From: Nonomuraea cypriaca
Lineage (GTDB): Bacteria; Actinomycetota; Actinomycetes; Streptosporangiales; Streptosporangiaceae
DNA length: 33,048 bases
Direction: 5' to 3'
Assembly (NCBI RefSeq): GCF_015645445.1
Contig: NZ_JADOGI010000118.1
Coordinates: 1 to 33,048, forward strand
Within the stretch, counting starts at the first letter, position 1; each line of letters begins with the position of its first letter. The notes under the pieces were generated by a model, which was not told where the DNA came from, searched no databases, and worked only from the letters and a program-made list of their open reading frames with translations. Both the position numbers and the translations under genes were made by a program. This document shows, one piece after another, positions 21,807 through 30,494 of this stretch.

Positions 21807-22971
21807 AGCACTGGTCGCGGGCGGTGGCATCGCGGGCACGGCGAGCGCGATCGCCCTGCGCAAGGCCGGGATCGACGCGGTCGTTCACGAGGCCTACGAC
21901 AGGACGGCCGACGACGCGGGAGCCTTCCTCACCCTCGCGCCCAACGCGCTCGACGCCTTACGCGCGCTCGACCTGGACATCAGCGGGCTCGGCTTCGACA
22001 CCCCCGGCATCACGATCACCAGCGGCTCCGGCCGGCGGCTCGGCGAGCTGTCCTACTCCCTGGACGGCGTGGCGAGCAGAACCGTCAAGCGCGCCGACCT
22101 CTACCGGTTCCTGCGCGACCAGGACGTGCGCATCGAGTACGGCAAGCGCCTGGCCGGCGCCGTACGCACCGGGGACGGCGTGCGGGCGACGTTCGCCGAC
22201 GGAAGCGTGGCCGAGGGCGACCTGCTCATCGGCGCCGACGGCCTGCGTTCGACGACCCGGAGGATCATCGATCCGGCGGCTCCAGGCACCCGCTACACCG
22301 GGCTGCTCAACATCGGCGGCTACGCGCGCGGCGTCGCGACCGGATCGGAGCCGGGCATGATGCGAGCCGTCTTCGGGAGGCGCTGCTTCTTCGTCTACAC
22401 GGCGCATCCGGACGGAGAGGTGTGGTGGGCCGCGAACCCCGCGCAGCCCACCGAGCTCACCCCCGCCGAGCTGGCCGGGATCACCCCGGACGAGTGGCGG
22501 GCTCGGCTGAGCGCACTCTTCGCGCGGGACCGCGGCCCAGCGCTCGACCTCATCGCGGCGACCGGCGAGATGCTGACGGGCTGGAGCACGTACGACGTCC
22601 CCGGCGTGCCGGTCTGGCACCGGGACCGGATGATCGTCATCGGCGACGCCGCCCACGCCACCGCCCCATCGATCGGGCAGGGCGCGGCCATGGCCGTCGA
22701 GGACGCCGTCGTCCTGGCCAAATGCCTGCGCGACGGCCCCGGCGTGGCGGCAGCGTTCACCGCGTACGAGCGGCTGCGGCGGCAGCGGGTCGAACGCGTC
22801 GTCCGGCAGGGCAACCGCACCGGCGGCTGGAAGGCGCTGAACCCGCTGGCCCGGGTGCCCCGCGACGTGATCATGAGCCTGGCCATGAAGCACGCGGCCA
22901 GGACCGGCGCCGACCCGAGTCGCTGGATCTACGAGCACCACATTGACTGGGAGGCGTCCGTCAGCGCCTGA
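21796..22971 (+). CDS. FAD-dependent monooxygenase (class A flavoprotein hydroxylase)
   Basis: This 391-residue enzyme has the Rossmann FAD motif GGGIAG near the N-terminus (9-14), a DG-type motif (LLIGADGLRSTTR) and the second FAD motif GDAAHATAPSIGQGAAMAVEDA (about 283-304). It belongs to the group with TetX, PgaE and salicylate hydroxylases, which use NAD(P)H and O2 to hydroxylate aromatic or polyketide substrates, sometimes inactivating drugs. It is short for the family and has no C-terminal thioredoxin-like domain. ATG 21796 lies inside the operator with no ribosome binding site, so the mRNA is probably leaderless or starts at ATG 21778. It is regulated by the divergent TetR gene. Confidence 0.88.
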   Translation: MTYTALVAGGGIAGTASAIALRKAGIDAVVHEAYDRTADDAGAFLTLAPNALDALRALDLDISGLGFDTPGITITSGSGRRLGELSYSLDGVASRTVKRADLYRFLRDQDVRIEYGKRLAGAVRTGDGVRATFADGSVAEGDLLIGADGLRSTTRRIIDPAAPGTRYTGLLNIGGYARGVATGSEPGMMRAVFGRRCFFVYTAHPDGEVWWAANPAQPTELTPAELAGITPDEWRARLSALFARDRGPALDLIAATGEMLTGWSTYDVPGVPVWHRDRMIVIGDAAHATAPSIGQGAAMAVEDAVVLAKCLRDGPGVAAAFTAYERLRRQRVERVVRQGNRTGGWKALNPLARVPRDVIMSLAMKHAARTGADPSRWIYEHHIDWEASVSA

Positions 22972-22983
22972 GCGGCGCGGACG

Positions 22984-24189
22984 TCACCAGGTCACGGGCA
23001 GCTCGTAGACACCGTAGACCGCGCCGTCGTGCTTGAACGGGATCCGGTCCAGGCTCGTGGCGAGCCGCAGCGTGGGGATGCGCCGGTAGAGCGTGCCGTA
23101 GACGACCTGCAGCTCCATCCGGGCCAAGGGCTGGCCCAGGCACTGGTGCACGCCGAAGCCGAAGGCCACGTGGTGGCGGGAGTCGCGCCGCAGGTCCAGC
23201 CGGTCGGGGTCGGGGAAGGCGGCCGGATCCCGGTTGCCGATGTCGTTGGCCAGGATCAGCCCGTCGCCGGCGCGGATGACCTGGCCGGCGATCTCGATGT
23301 CCGCGAGCGCCACCCGGCGGCGCCCGTTGTGGGTGATGTTCAGGTAGCGCAGCAGCTCCTCCACCGCACCCGCGACCAGCTTCGGATCGTCGCTCTCGCG
23401 CAGCACGGCCAGCTGGCCGGGGTGCTCAAGCAGGGCGGCCGTGCCGAGGGCGATCATGTTGGCGGTGGTCTCGTGTCCGGCGACCAGCAGCAGCACGCCC
23501 ATCCGCGCCGCCTCCTGCCTGGACAACTCCCCGGCCTCGACCCGCCCGGCCAGCTTGGACAGCAGATCGTCGGCGGGTCGGTCGAGCTTGTCACCCACCA
23601 GGCCGTCGAGGTACGCGGACAACCGGCCGAAGGCGGCGACGCGCTCATCGGGCGCCGCGTCGCGCCTGATGATGGTCTTACTGTTGTCCTGGAAGAAGTC
23701 ATGATCGGCGTACGGAACCCCGAGCAGCTCGCAGATCACCAGGGAGGGCACCGGCAGGGCGAACGCCTCCACCAGGTCCACCGGCTTCGGCCCGGCCAGC
23801 AGGTCGTCGATCAGCCGGTCCACGATCTTCTGCACGGCCGGGCGCATGGTCTCCACCCGCCTGACGGTGAACGGCGCCTGCACCATCCGGCGCAGCCGGG
23901 CGTGCTCGGGGTCGTCCATCAGGATGAAGCTGACGGGCGAGCCGCCGGACGGGGCCGCGCCCGGGCTCGGGTAGCCGGGCCGGGAGATGTCGGAGCTGAC
24001 CCTGCGGTCCGCCATCAACGCCCGCTGATCGGCGTAGCGGGTCACCAGCCACGGCGTGCTGCCGTCCCACAGCCTGACCTTCGCGATCGGGGCCTCCTCC
24101 TGGCGGGACCGCAGGCCCGGCGGCGGATCGAACGGGCACCCCGCAGCCCTTGCCATCGGGAACTCCGGAGTCTCAGGCGTGACTGTCAT
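22984..24189 (-). CDS. Cytochrome P450 (bacterial class I, CYP105/107-like)
   Basis: This 401-residue soluble haem monooxygenase shows the I-helix AGHETT (237-242), the K-helix ExxR as E278-R281, and the haem loop FGFGVHQCLGQ with C350 as the iron ligand. The length and motifs are complete. It probably hydroxylates a small hydrophobic compound with electrons from ferredoxin; no ferredoxin gene is adjacent. ATG 24189 is preceded by GGAAGGAAG located inside the end of the upstream TetR gene, which it overlaps by 17 bases. It converges with the FAD monooxygenase gene, with only 12 bases between them. Confidence 0.92.
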   Translation of the reverse strand: MTVTPETPEFPMARAAGCPFDPPPGLRSRQEEAPIAKVRLWDGSTPWLVTRYADQRALMADRRVSSDISRPGYPSPGAAPSGGSPVSFILMDDPEHARLRRMVQAPFTVRRVETMRPAVQKIVDRLIDDLLAGPKPVDLVEAFALPVPSLVICELLGVPYADHDFFQDNSKTIIRRDAAPDERVAAFGRLSAYLDGLVGDKLDRPADDLLSKLAGRVEAGELSRQEAARMGVLLLVAGHETTANMIALGTAALLEHPGQLAVLRESDDPKLVAGAVEELLRYLNITHNGRRRVALADIEIAGQVIRAGDGLILANDIGNRDPAAFPDPDRLDLRRDSRHHVAFGFGVHQCLGQPLARMELQVVYGTLYRRIPTLRLATSLDRIPFKHDGAVYGVYELPVTW

Positions 24190-24889
24190 GGCTTCCTTCC
24201 AAGTGAACCTGTGCCGCGTCAGGCGGCGGGACAGCGGGCAGCGCCCGCGGAGAATCGTCCGTGACGGACGCCAGCCACAGGCCGGCGATCGCGTCGATCA
24301 GCCCGGTCGCGGCGCCGTGCCAGGTCGACCGGGGGGTGGGGAAGCCTTCGGCGAGCGCGTGCTCGCGCGCCGCGCAGGTGTGCACCATCAACTGCCTGGC
24401 CATGGCGTCGCGCTCGGCGCGGACCTCGGGCGGCAGTGCGGGGACGGACTGGTGCACTCCGTCGAGAATCCGCCGCAGCGACGGCGAGGTCAGAGCCTCC
24501 TCGACCATGATCTCGCGGAGCGCGGGGTCGGTCATCACCTGGGCGCCGAACCGCGCGAACCAGGTGGGGCTGCCCAGGGCGCCCAGGTGCTCGGTGACCG
24601 GGCGCACCATGCAGGCCACCCAGTCCCGCACGTCCGTGGAGTCGCCCGTCTCGGCCACCATCCGGGCGCGCACCCGCTCGATCGGCTCGGTGTGCTTGCG
24701 GACGATGGCGCGTACGAGGTCGGCCTTGGCGCCGAAGTGGTAGCCGACCGCGGCGTTGTTGCCCTGCCCGGCGGCCTCGCTGACCTGGCGGTTGGATACG
24801 GCGAGCACCCCGTGCTCGGCGAACAGCCGCTCCGCCGCCACCAGGATCTGCTCCCGCGTCGCGCTGACCCGCTCAGCTCGCACGGCCAT
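24173..24889 (-). CDS. TetR-family regulator in operon with the P450
   Basis: This 238-residue protein has a clear N-terminal TetR helix-turn-helix (about 8-55: TREQILVAAERLFAEHGVLA, NRQVSEAAGQGNNAAVGYHF). The C-terminal domain is of the kind with the ALxxPxxxRI-like segment around EALTSPSLRRILDG. ATG 24889 is preferred because it begins just before the family N-terminus; upstream in-frame codons to 24994 are probably not translated. Its end overlaps the P450 start by 17 bases, so the two are co-transcribed. It probably represses its own operon through the dyad at 24996-25017. Confidence 0.85.
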   Translation of the reverse strand: MAVRAERVSATREQILVAAERLFAEHGVLAVSNRQVSEAAGQGNNAAVGYHFGAKADLVRAIVRKHTEPIERVRARMVAETGDSTDVRDWVACMVRPVTEHLGALGSPTWFARFGAQVMTDPALREIMVEEALTSPSLRRILDGVHQSVPALPPEVRAERDAMARQLMVHTCAAREHALAEGFPTPRSTWHGAATGLIDAIAGLWLASVTDDSPRALPAVPPPDAAQVHLEGSHDSHA

Positions 24890-24995
24890 GCTCACCACCG
24901 CACGGGGATCGACGCGTTGCCGGACATCACCTGGCACACCTCCCACGAGCACGCTGACCTGCTGAGCCAACCGACAGTCAACCCGCACAGTCACC

Positions 24996-25017
24996 TTAAG
25001 TCAAGCGACTGCTTTAA
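24996..25017. promoter_or_regulatory. Candidate operator for the TetR-P450 operon
   Basis: A 22-bp dyad is symmetric at 14 positions in a spaced pattern: TTAA, CA, CG, TG, TTAA, each block separated by two free bases. It lies about 105 bases upstream of the TetR start. Palindromes of this spacing and length fit TetR dimers. Confidence 0.4.
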
Positions 25018-25114
25018 GCTCTGCCGCGTCGCTCAGCTGCTCAAGACCGTGCCGATGTCCCCCGAACCTGCCGGTGTGCTGAGGCCGGGCGCCGGGCGAA
25101 GGTGGCCGCCGGGC

Positions 25115-25981
25115 TCACAGGCGGTCGAGCAGCTCGGCCTTCTTCGCCGCGAACTCCTCGTCGGTGAGCAGGCCCTCCTCGTGCAGCAGCCCGAGCTCGC
25201 GGATACGGTCGTAGACGGTCCGCGCGTCCGGGGCGGCGGCGAGCTCCGGAGGCCCGGCCGGCCGGTCCGTCATCGCCCAGAGGTGAGCCGTCATGGTCGC
25301 GGCCATCACCAGCGTCCAGGCGTCCTGTTTCGAGCTGTTCTCGGTGAGCAGGCAGGCGAAGTCCTTGCTCGGCTTGGCCGGCGTGGAGCCGGGGTCCGCG
25401 TCCCACGTCACGATCCGCAGATAGCCCTCGGTCCACGGCCCCGGGACCCAGTCGACCCGTCGGATGTCCGCCAGTCGGTACTCCATCCGGCGCTTCTTCC
25501 TCTTGCGGGAGCTCGCGTCATCGGACCACTCCAGCCGGATCGTCTCACCGTCGAACAGCGCCGTGCCCTCCACCGTCTTGATGTGCAACGGCACGGGCGG
25601 AACGAGCCCCAGGGCGAGCATCGCGGCCGGAGGGCCGTCGAGCGCGCGCGCGGCCTCAGCCGCGAGCCGGAGCTGATCGGCTTGGTATTCGGCGATGAGC
25701 GTCGTGTCGGCCCCGCCGGTCAGCAGGAAGGGCTGTCCCTTCTCGGCGAGCTGTGCCCCGACGGCCGCGTAGGGGTCCGCCCGATCGCGCAGCCGCAGCT
25801 GCATCTGCCAGCCCTTCTTGGGGGTGGAGGCGAAATCCACCGACGCGATGGCCGGCACGGGGACCTCGCAACGGGCGAGGACTTTCAGCAGGGGGTGGGC
25901 GCGCCACCTGGAATCATATTGAATGATTACCTTGTCGCTATCGAACCGCCATATCGCTGACCTGCCCCGCAACTCGTCCAT
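25115..25981 (-). CDS. DUF4429 protein with C-terminal SHOCT domain
   Basis: This 288-residue cytoplasmic protein contains two PH-like DUF4429 units (about 5-95, VIIQYDSRW...GWQMQLRLRD; about 135-235, GETIRLEWSDD...EYRLADIRRVDW) and ends in a SHOCT motif (ELGLLHEEGLLTDEEFAAKK, about 260-288), which often mediates oligomerisation. A basic patch, SSRKRKKRR, lies in the second unit. No catalytic motif is present and the role is unknown. It starts at ATG 25981 and is probably a single-gene unit. Confidence 0.85.
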   Translation of the reverse strand: MDELRGRSAIWRFDSDKVIIQYDSRWRAHPLLKVLARCEVPVPAIASVDFASTPKKGWQMQLRLRDRADPYAAVGAQLAEKGQPFLLTGGADTTLIAEYQADQLRLAAEAARALDGPPAAMLALGLVPPVPLHIKTVEGTALFDGETIRLEWSDDASSRKRKKRRMEYRLADIRRVDWVPGPWTEGYLRIVTWDADPGSTPAKPSKDFACLLTENSSKQDAWTLVMAATMTAHLWAMTDRPAGPPELAAAPDARTVYDRIRELGLLHEEGLLTDEEFAAKKAELLDRL

Positions 25982-26013
25982 GACCCGATTTTAGGACGCA
26001 CGTGGGCACATAG

Positions 26014-26037
26014 GGCACCGCCCGATCGGGCGGTGCC
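26014..26037. terminator. Perfect 24-bp palindromic terminator hairpin
   Basis: GGCACCGCCC-GATC-GGGCGGTGCC forms a 10-bp stem with a four-base loop. On the minus strand it lies about 65 bases after the rhamnosidase stop and before the DUF4429 gene, so it probably ends the rhamnoside operon. Confidence 0.75.
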
Positions 26038-26101
26038 GCCGCGGTAAGGGCTCACGGAAATGCCGGTGAGATAAGCGGCCGGCAATGGTCGGCGAAACAA
26101 T

Positions 26102-28708
26102 TCATTTCATGGTGCGGTCCTGGACGGGGTCGCCGGCGGGATCCCGGTACGCGCAGTGGAAGACGTGCCGCCCCGCGCCGGCCTGGACGGGCCGCTCGGG
26201 CTCGGCGGGCAGGTACACCTCGGCGGTGGTGTTCGGCGGGACGAGCAGGTGCACCTCCAGCCGGTCGCCGGTGCGTTCCCAGCTCACCTCCGCCCGGCCG
26301 TACGGGGTGACGTGCGCGGCCCTGGCGTGGGTGAGGCCGCCGCCTGGACGGGGACGGACGAGCAGCCGGCGGTAACCAGGCGCGGCGGGGGCCAGGCCCG
26401 CGACGGTGCGGTGCATCCAGTCGGCGACCGCGCCCAGCGCGTAGTGGTTGAAGGAGGTCATCTCGCCGGGGTTGACCGTGCCGTCGGGCAGCATGCTGTC
26501 CCAGCGCTCCCAGATGGTGGTGGCGCCCATCGTCACCGCGTACAACCAGGACGGGCATTCGGTCTGCAGCAGCAGCCGGTACGCGTCGTCGCAGGCGCCG
26601 ATGCCGGTGAGCGCGTCGCAGATGAGGGGAGTGCCGACGAAGCCGGTGCCGATGCGGTGGCCGTTCTCCCGGACCAGCTCGACCAGGCGGCGGCCGGCGC
26701 CGGCGCGGCGCGCGTCATCCGAGATGAGCCCGAACCGCAGTGCCAGCGCGTAGGCGGACTGCGAATCGCTGGTCATCGTGCCCGAGGCCGTCACGTACGC
26801 CGACTCGAAGGCGGCCCGCACCCGGCCGGCGAGCTCACCGTAGCGGCGGCCGTCGTCCGCGTGGCCCAGCAGTGTGGCGGTCTCGGCCAGCAGGCGCGCG
26901 GAGTGCGCCAGGTAGGCGGTGGCCACCAGGGCCGGCTCGGTACGCGCCTCGAACGGGCGTTCAGGCGGCGCGGTGGGGTCGAGCCAGTCGCCGAACTGGA
27001 AGCCCTCGTCCCACAGGTGCTTCTCGCCGGCCAGCGCGGCGACGTGGTCCACCCACGCCTTCATGCTGGGGTACTGCTCGCGCAGCAGGCCCAGGTCGCC
27101 GTATCGCTGGTAGAGCGTCCACGGCACGATCACCGCGGCGTCCCCCCAGGCGGCGGCCGGCCCGGGCGGGGACAGCAGCGGGACCCACGGCACGTAGTGC
27201 GGCACGGTGCCCAGTTCGGCCTGCTCGGCGGCCAGGTCGGCGAGCCAGGAGCCGAGCATGCCGGCGCAGTCGTACAGGAAGCTCGCGGTCGGGCCGAAGA
27301 CCTGGATGTCGCCGGTCCAGCCGAGCCGCTCGTCGCGCTGGGGGCAGTCGGTGGGCAGGTCGACGAAGTTGCCGCGCATGCTCCACACCACGTTCTCGTG
27401 CAGCCGGTTGAGCGCGGGTTCTGAGCACTCGAACCAGCCGATCCGCTCCATGCCGGTGTGACAGACCACCGCCTCGACCGCGTCCGGCTCCAGCCTTCCC
27501 GGCCAGCCGTCGACCTGGGCGTAGCGGAAGCCGTGGATGGTGAAGCGCGGCTCCCACTCCTCGGCCGTGCCGTCGCCGCGCAGCGTGTACCGGTCCAGCG
27601 CGGCGGCGCGGCGCAGCGGGCGCAGCGCGAGCGCGCCGCCCTCCAGGACCTCGGCGTGGCGGAGCGTGACGGTGTGCCCGGCCGGGCCCTGCACGCGGAT
27701 GCGCAGGCGGCCGGAGAGGTTCTGGCCGAAGTCGAGGATGGTCTCCCCGCCGGGCCCGGTCAGCACCTTCGCCGGCCGCAGGGTGTCCACCCGCCGCACC
27801 GGGGGTCCGGAGGGCGCGACCAGCAGGGCGGGGTCGTGATCCAGCACGTCGGCGGGCAGCCAGGAGGCGTCGTCGAAGCCGGGGAAGGACCAGCCGGGCG
27901 GTAGGAGGCGGGCGTCGTGGTGCTCGCCGTCGTACAGGCCGGCGGCGGTGACCGGGCCGGGGGCGCAGCGCCAGGCGCCGTCGGTGGTCACCAGGTCGGT
28001 GCCGCCGTCGGCGTAGGTGATCTCGAGCTGGGCGATGAGGGCGGTGCGGTCGCCGTACACGCCGGTATTGCCGCCGCCGAAGCCGAGGCGGCCGCGGTGC
28101 CAGCCGTCGGCGATGGTGGCGCCGATGACGTTGGCGCCTTCGCGCAGCAGTGCGGTGACGTCGTGGGTGCGGTAGCGCAGGCGGTGGCCGTAACTGCTCC
28201 AGCCGGGGGCGAGCACGTCGTCGCCGGCGACCTGGCCGTTGAGCTCGGTCTCGTAGAGGCCGTGGGCGGTGACGTACAGGCGGGCGCGTTCCACCGGGCC
28301 GCGGACGGTGAAGTTGCGGCGCAGCAGGAGGGCGGGGCCGTCGGGCGCGCCGAGCAGCGCCGTGGGCGGCGCCGCCGCGCCGGCCCGCCAGTCGGCCGGG
28401 TCGAGGAGCCCGGCCTCCGCCCAGGACCAGGGGCTCCAGTCGCCGGCCGAGCCGTCGCGCCCGTGGACGCGGACGCGGGCGGCGCGGCGTTCGCGGGAGG
28501 TCAGCGGCGTGCCGGGCCAGGGGACCAGCACCGACCGGCCGGATTCGACGACGCCGGTCGCGGTGCCGTCGCTGAGCTCGATCTCGTACGCCCGCTGCGC
28601 CCAGCCGGGGGCGTCGCCGGTGACGGTCCAGGACAGGCGGGGGGCGGACGCCCCGATGCCGAGGGGGTCGAGGTGGTGTTCGAAGGCAGGCGGTGTGACG
28701 TGCGGCAA
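26102..28708 (-). CDS. GH78 alpha-L-rhamnosidase
   Basis: This 868-residue enzyme is predicted to remove terminal alpha-L-rhamnose by inversion. It has the GH78 plan: N-terminal beta domains (about 1-330, with DGWHRGRLGFGGGNTG), the beta-sandwich ILDFGQNLSGRLRI (about 345-360), and a central (alpha/alpha)6 barrel carrying DCPQRDERLGWTGD (about 452-466), which supplies catalytic acidic residues. A later barrel stretch, TTIWERWD (about 729-737), and a C-terminal beta domain follow. No signal peptide is present, so it should act inside the cell on imported oligosaccharides. The start is TTG 28708 with AAGGAG just upstream; no ATG or GTG fits. It is the fourth gene of the operon, 14 bases after the permease gene. 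Confidence 0.92.
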   Translation of the reverse strand: MPHVTPPAFEHHLDPLGIGASAPRLSWTVTGDAPGWAQRAYEIELSDGTATGVVESGRSVLVPWPGTPLTSRERRAARVRVHGRDGSAGDWSPWSWAEAGLLDPADWRAGAAAPPTALLGAPDGPALLLRRNFTVRGPVERARLYVTAHGLYETELNGQVAGDDVLAPGWSSYGHRLRYRTHDVTALLREGANVIGATIADGWHRGRLGFGGGNTGVYGDRTALIAQLEITYADGGTDLVTTDGAWRCAPGPVTAAGLYDGEHHDARLLPPGWSFPGFDDASWLPADVLDHDPALLVAPSGPPVRRVDTLRPAKVLTGPGGETILDFGQNLSGRLRIRVQGPAGHTVTLRHAEVLEGGALALRPLRRAAALDRYTLRGDGTAEEWEPRFTIHGFRYAQVDGWPGRLEPDAVEAVVCHTGMERIGWFECSEPALNRLHENVVWSMRGNFVDLPTDCPQRDERLGWTGDIQVFGPTASFLYDCAGMLGSWLADLAAEQAELGTVPHYVPWVPLLSPPGPAAAWGDAAVIVPWTLYQRYGDLGLLREQYPSMKAWVDHVAALAGEKHLWDEGFQFGDWLDPTAPPERPFEARTEPALVATAYLAHSARLLAETATLLGHADDGRRYGELAGRVRAAFESAYVTASGTMTSDSQSAYALALRFGLISDDARRAGAGRRLVELVRENGHRIGTGFVGTPLICDALTGIGACDDAYRLLLQTECPSWLYAVTMGATTIWERWDSMLPDGTVNPGEMTSFNHYALGAVADWMHRTVAGLAPAAPGYRRLLVRPRPGGGLTHARAAHVTPYGRAEVSWERTGDRLEVHLLVPPNTTAEVYLPAEPERPVQAGAGRHVFHCAYRDPAGDPVQDRTMK

Positions 28709-28722
28709 GGTGCTCCTTCGGG

Positions 28723-29568
28723 TCAGCCCTTGATGGCACCGGCGGTCATGCCGGCGACGATCTTGCGGTTGAAGAAGACGAAGGCCAGCAACGGCGGGAT
28801 GGTGATCAGGACGATGTCCATGAACAGCAGGTTCCACTGGGTGTTGTACTGGCTCTGGAAGTTGTAGAGGGTGACCTGCACGGTGGCGTTGTCGTCGCCC
28901 GGCAGGAAGTAGAGCGGGTTGACGAAGTCGTTGAACACGGCCACCGAGCTGGTCAGGATCACCGTGATGGTGACCGGGCGGAGCAGCGGGAAGATCACTT
29001 GGAGGAACAACCGCAGCCCGCCGCACCCGTCGATCATGGCGGCCTCGTCGAGCTCGCGGGGGATGGCCGCGATGAAGGCGCGGAACAACAGCACCGCGAA
29101 TGACAGGTTGAAGGCGACTTCGACCAGGATCAGGCCGGGCATGGTCTTGAACAGGCCGAGCGCCTGCAGCAGCCAGATGGTGGGCACGATCGCGGGCGGG
29201 ATGATCAGCCCAGACAGCACGAGGAAGTCGGCCAGCCTGGCTACCCTGCCTGGCCGGCGTTGCAGGACGAAGGCGGCCATCGCCGCGAAGACCACGATGA
29301 GCGCGACCGAGGCGACCGTGAGGATCGTGCTGTTGACGTACGCGCGCAGCAGCACGTAGTCGCGCGCCTCGATCACCGCGGTGAGGTTCTCGGCGATCCG
29401 CCATTCGGCCGGCCAGGCGAAGTCCAGGTCGATGGCCTGGGCCGGGTCCTTGACGGCGGTCAGCAGCATGAGGGCGAACGGGATCAGGAAGACGACGGCC
29501 GCGACCACGAGCGCGACCGTCTCGGCGCTGAGCCTGCGCAGTACAACCACACGGGCTTTGGCTCTCAT
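28723..29568 (-). CDS. Carbohydrate ABC transporter permease (MalG/CUT1 type)
   Basis: This 281-residue inner-membrane permease has six hydrophobic segments and the conserved EAA loop (DEAAMIDGCGGLRLFLQVIF, near residue 185) that contacts the ATPase. It should form a heterodimeric channel with the permease encoded just upstream. Its ATG overlaps that gene's stop as ATGA. The rhamnosidase follows it, so the substrate is likely a rhamnose-containing oligosaccharide. Confidence 0.9.
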   Translation of the reverse strand: MRAKARVVVLRRLSAETVALVVAAVVFLIPFALMLLTAVKDPAQAIDLDFAWPAEWRIAENLTAVIEARDYVLLRAYVNSTILTVASVALIVVFAAMAAFVLQRRPGRVARLADFLVLSGLIIPPAIVPTIWLLQALGLFKTMPGLILVEVAFNLSFAVLLFRAFIAAIPRELDEAAMIDGCGGLRLFLQVIFPLLRPVTITVILTSSVAVFNDFVNPLYFLPGDDNATVQVTLYNFQSQYNTQWNLLFMDIVLITIPPLLAFVFFNRKIVAGMTAGAIKG

Positions 29569-30494
29569 GCGGCGACCTGCCTCTTGCCGAGGTAGTGGTT
29601 GAGCGGGACGACGATGGCGGTGACGACGAGGAAGAGCAGCACGTTCCCCGCGGTGGACAGGCCGAAGAAGCCGGCCTGGTACTGCTTGTAGATGATCGAG
29701 GCGATGGTGTCGCTGGTGAAGCCGGGCCCGCCGCGCGTCATCGTCCAGATGAGGTCGAACGACCGCAGCCCGCCGATGAACGACAGGATGATCACGGAGT
29801 AGGTCGCGGGCCAGGACAGCGGCAGGGTGATGTGCCGGAACCGGTGCCAGGCGTTGCCGCCGTCCACGGCGACCGCCTGGTAGTAGTCGGGCGGGATCGA
29901 CAGGATGCCGGCGATGTAGATGACGGTGGCCAGGCCGACGCCTTTCCAGACGTCGACCAGGGCGACGGACAGCAGCGCGGTGGCGGCGTCGCCGAGCCAG
30001 TCGCGGCCGTCCACGCCGACCAGCGCGAGCGCCTTGTCGACCAGGCCGGTGTCGGGTTTCAGGAGCACGCTGAAGGTGATGCCGACGGCGACCGTGGAGA
30101 CCAGGACGGGGAAGAACACCACCGAGCGCAGGAAGCCGCGCAGCCGCAGCCTGGACGTGAGCAGCACCCCCAGCAGCAGACCGAGCACGACCTTCAGCCC
30201 GCTGGTGACGACCGCGTAGACGATCGTGTTCTGGAAGCCGATGCGCAGGTTCTGCTCGGCCAGGAAGTCGCGGAAGTTGTCCAGGCCGACGAAGGTGCTG
30301 TCGAACAGGGTCCAGCGGGTCAGCGCGAAGTAGAACGCCATCACCGTCGGCACCAGGAAGATCACCAGGTAGACGACGGCGGCCGGCAGGTACAGCGCGT
30401 ACGAGTAGGCGGACCTGCGCCTGGCCGGCCCGGCGCGCTCCGGTTCCGGTGCCAGGCCGGGCCCCGCGCGGGGTCCGGCGTCCTGCCTGGTCAC
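29565..30494 (-). CDS. Carbohydrate ABC transporter permease (MalF/CUT1 type)
   Basis: This 309-residue permease has a short basic N-terminus and then six membrane segments. The EAA-like loop reads AVAVDGGNAWHRFRHITLPL (near residue 205). GTG 30494 is chosen because it overlaps the binding-protein stop as GTGA; the frame stays open further upstream but only opposite the binding-protein gene. It pairs with the second permease gene, which overlaps its stop by four bases. Confidence 0.9.
   Translation of the reverse strand: MTRQDAGPRAGPGLAPEPERAGPARRRSAYSYALYLPAAVVYLVIFLVPTVMAFYFALTRWTLFDSTFVGLDNFRDFLAEQNLRIGFQNTIVYAVVTSGLKVVLGLLLGVLLTSRLRLRGFLRSVVFFPVLVSTVAVGITFSVLLKPDTGLVDKALALVGVDGRDWLGDAATALLSVALVDVWKGVGLATVIYIAGILSIPPDYYQAVAVDGGNAWHRFRHITLPLSWPATYSVIILSFIGGLRSFDLIWTMTRGGPGFTSDTIASIIYKQYQAGFFGLSTAGNVLLFLVVTAIVVPLNHYLGKRQVAA

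Noticed and set aside
21043..24889. Possible natural-product cluster (P450, FAD monooxygenase, two TetR genes)
   Set aside because: No core biosynthetic enzyme (polyketide, peptide or terpene synthase) is within the window; each oxygenase is better explained as a stand-alone TetR-controlled unit.
28709..29404. Upstream extension of the rhamnosidase frame
   Set aside because: It overlaps the permease gene in the wrong frame. TTG 28708 with AAGGAG fits the family N-terminus.
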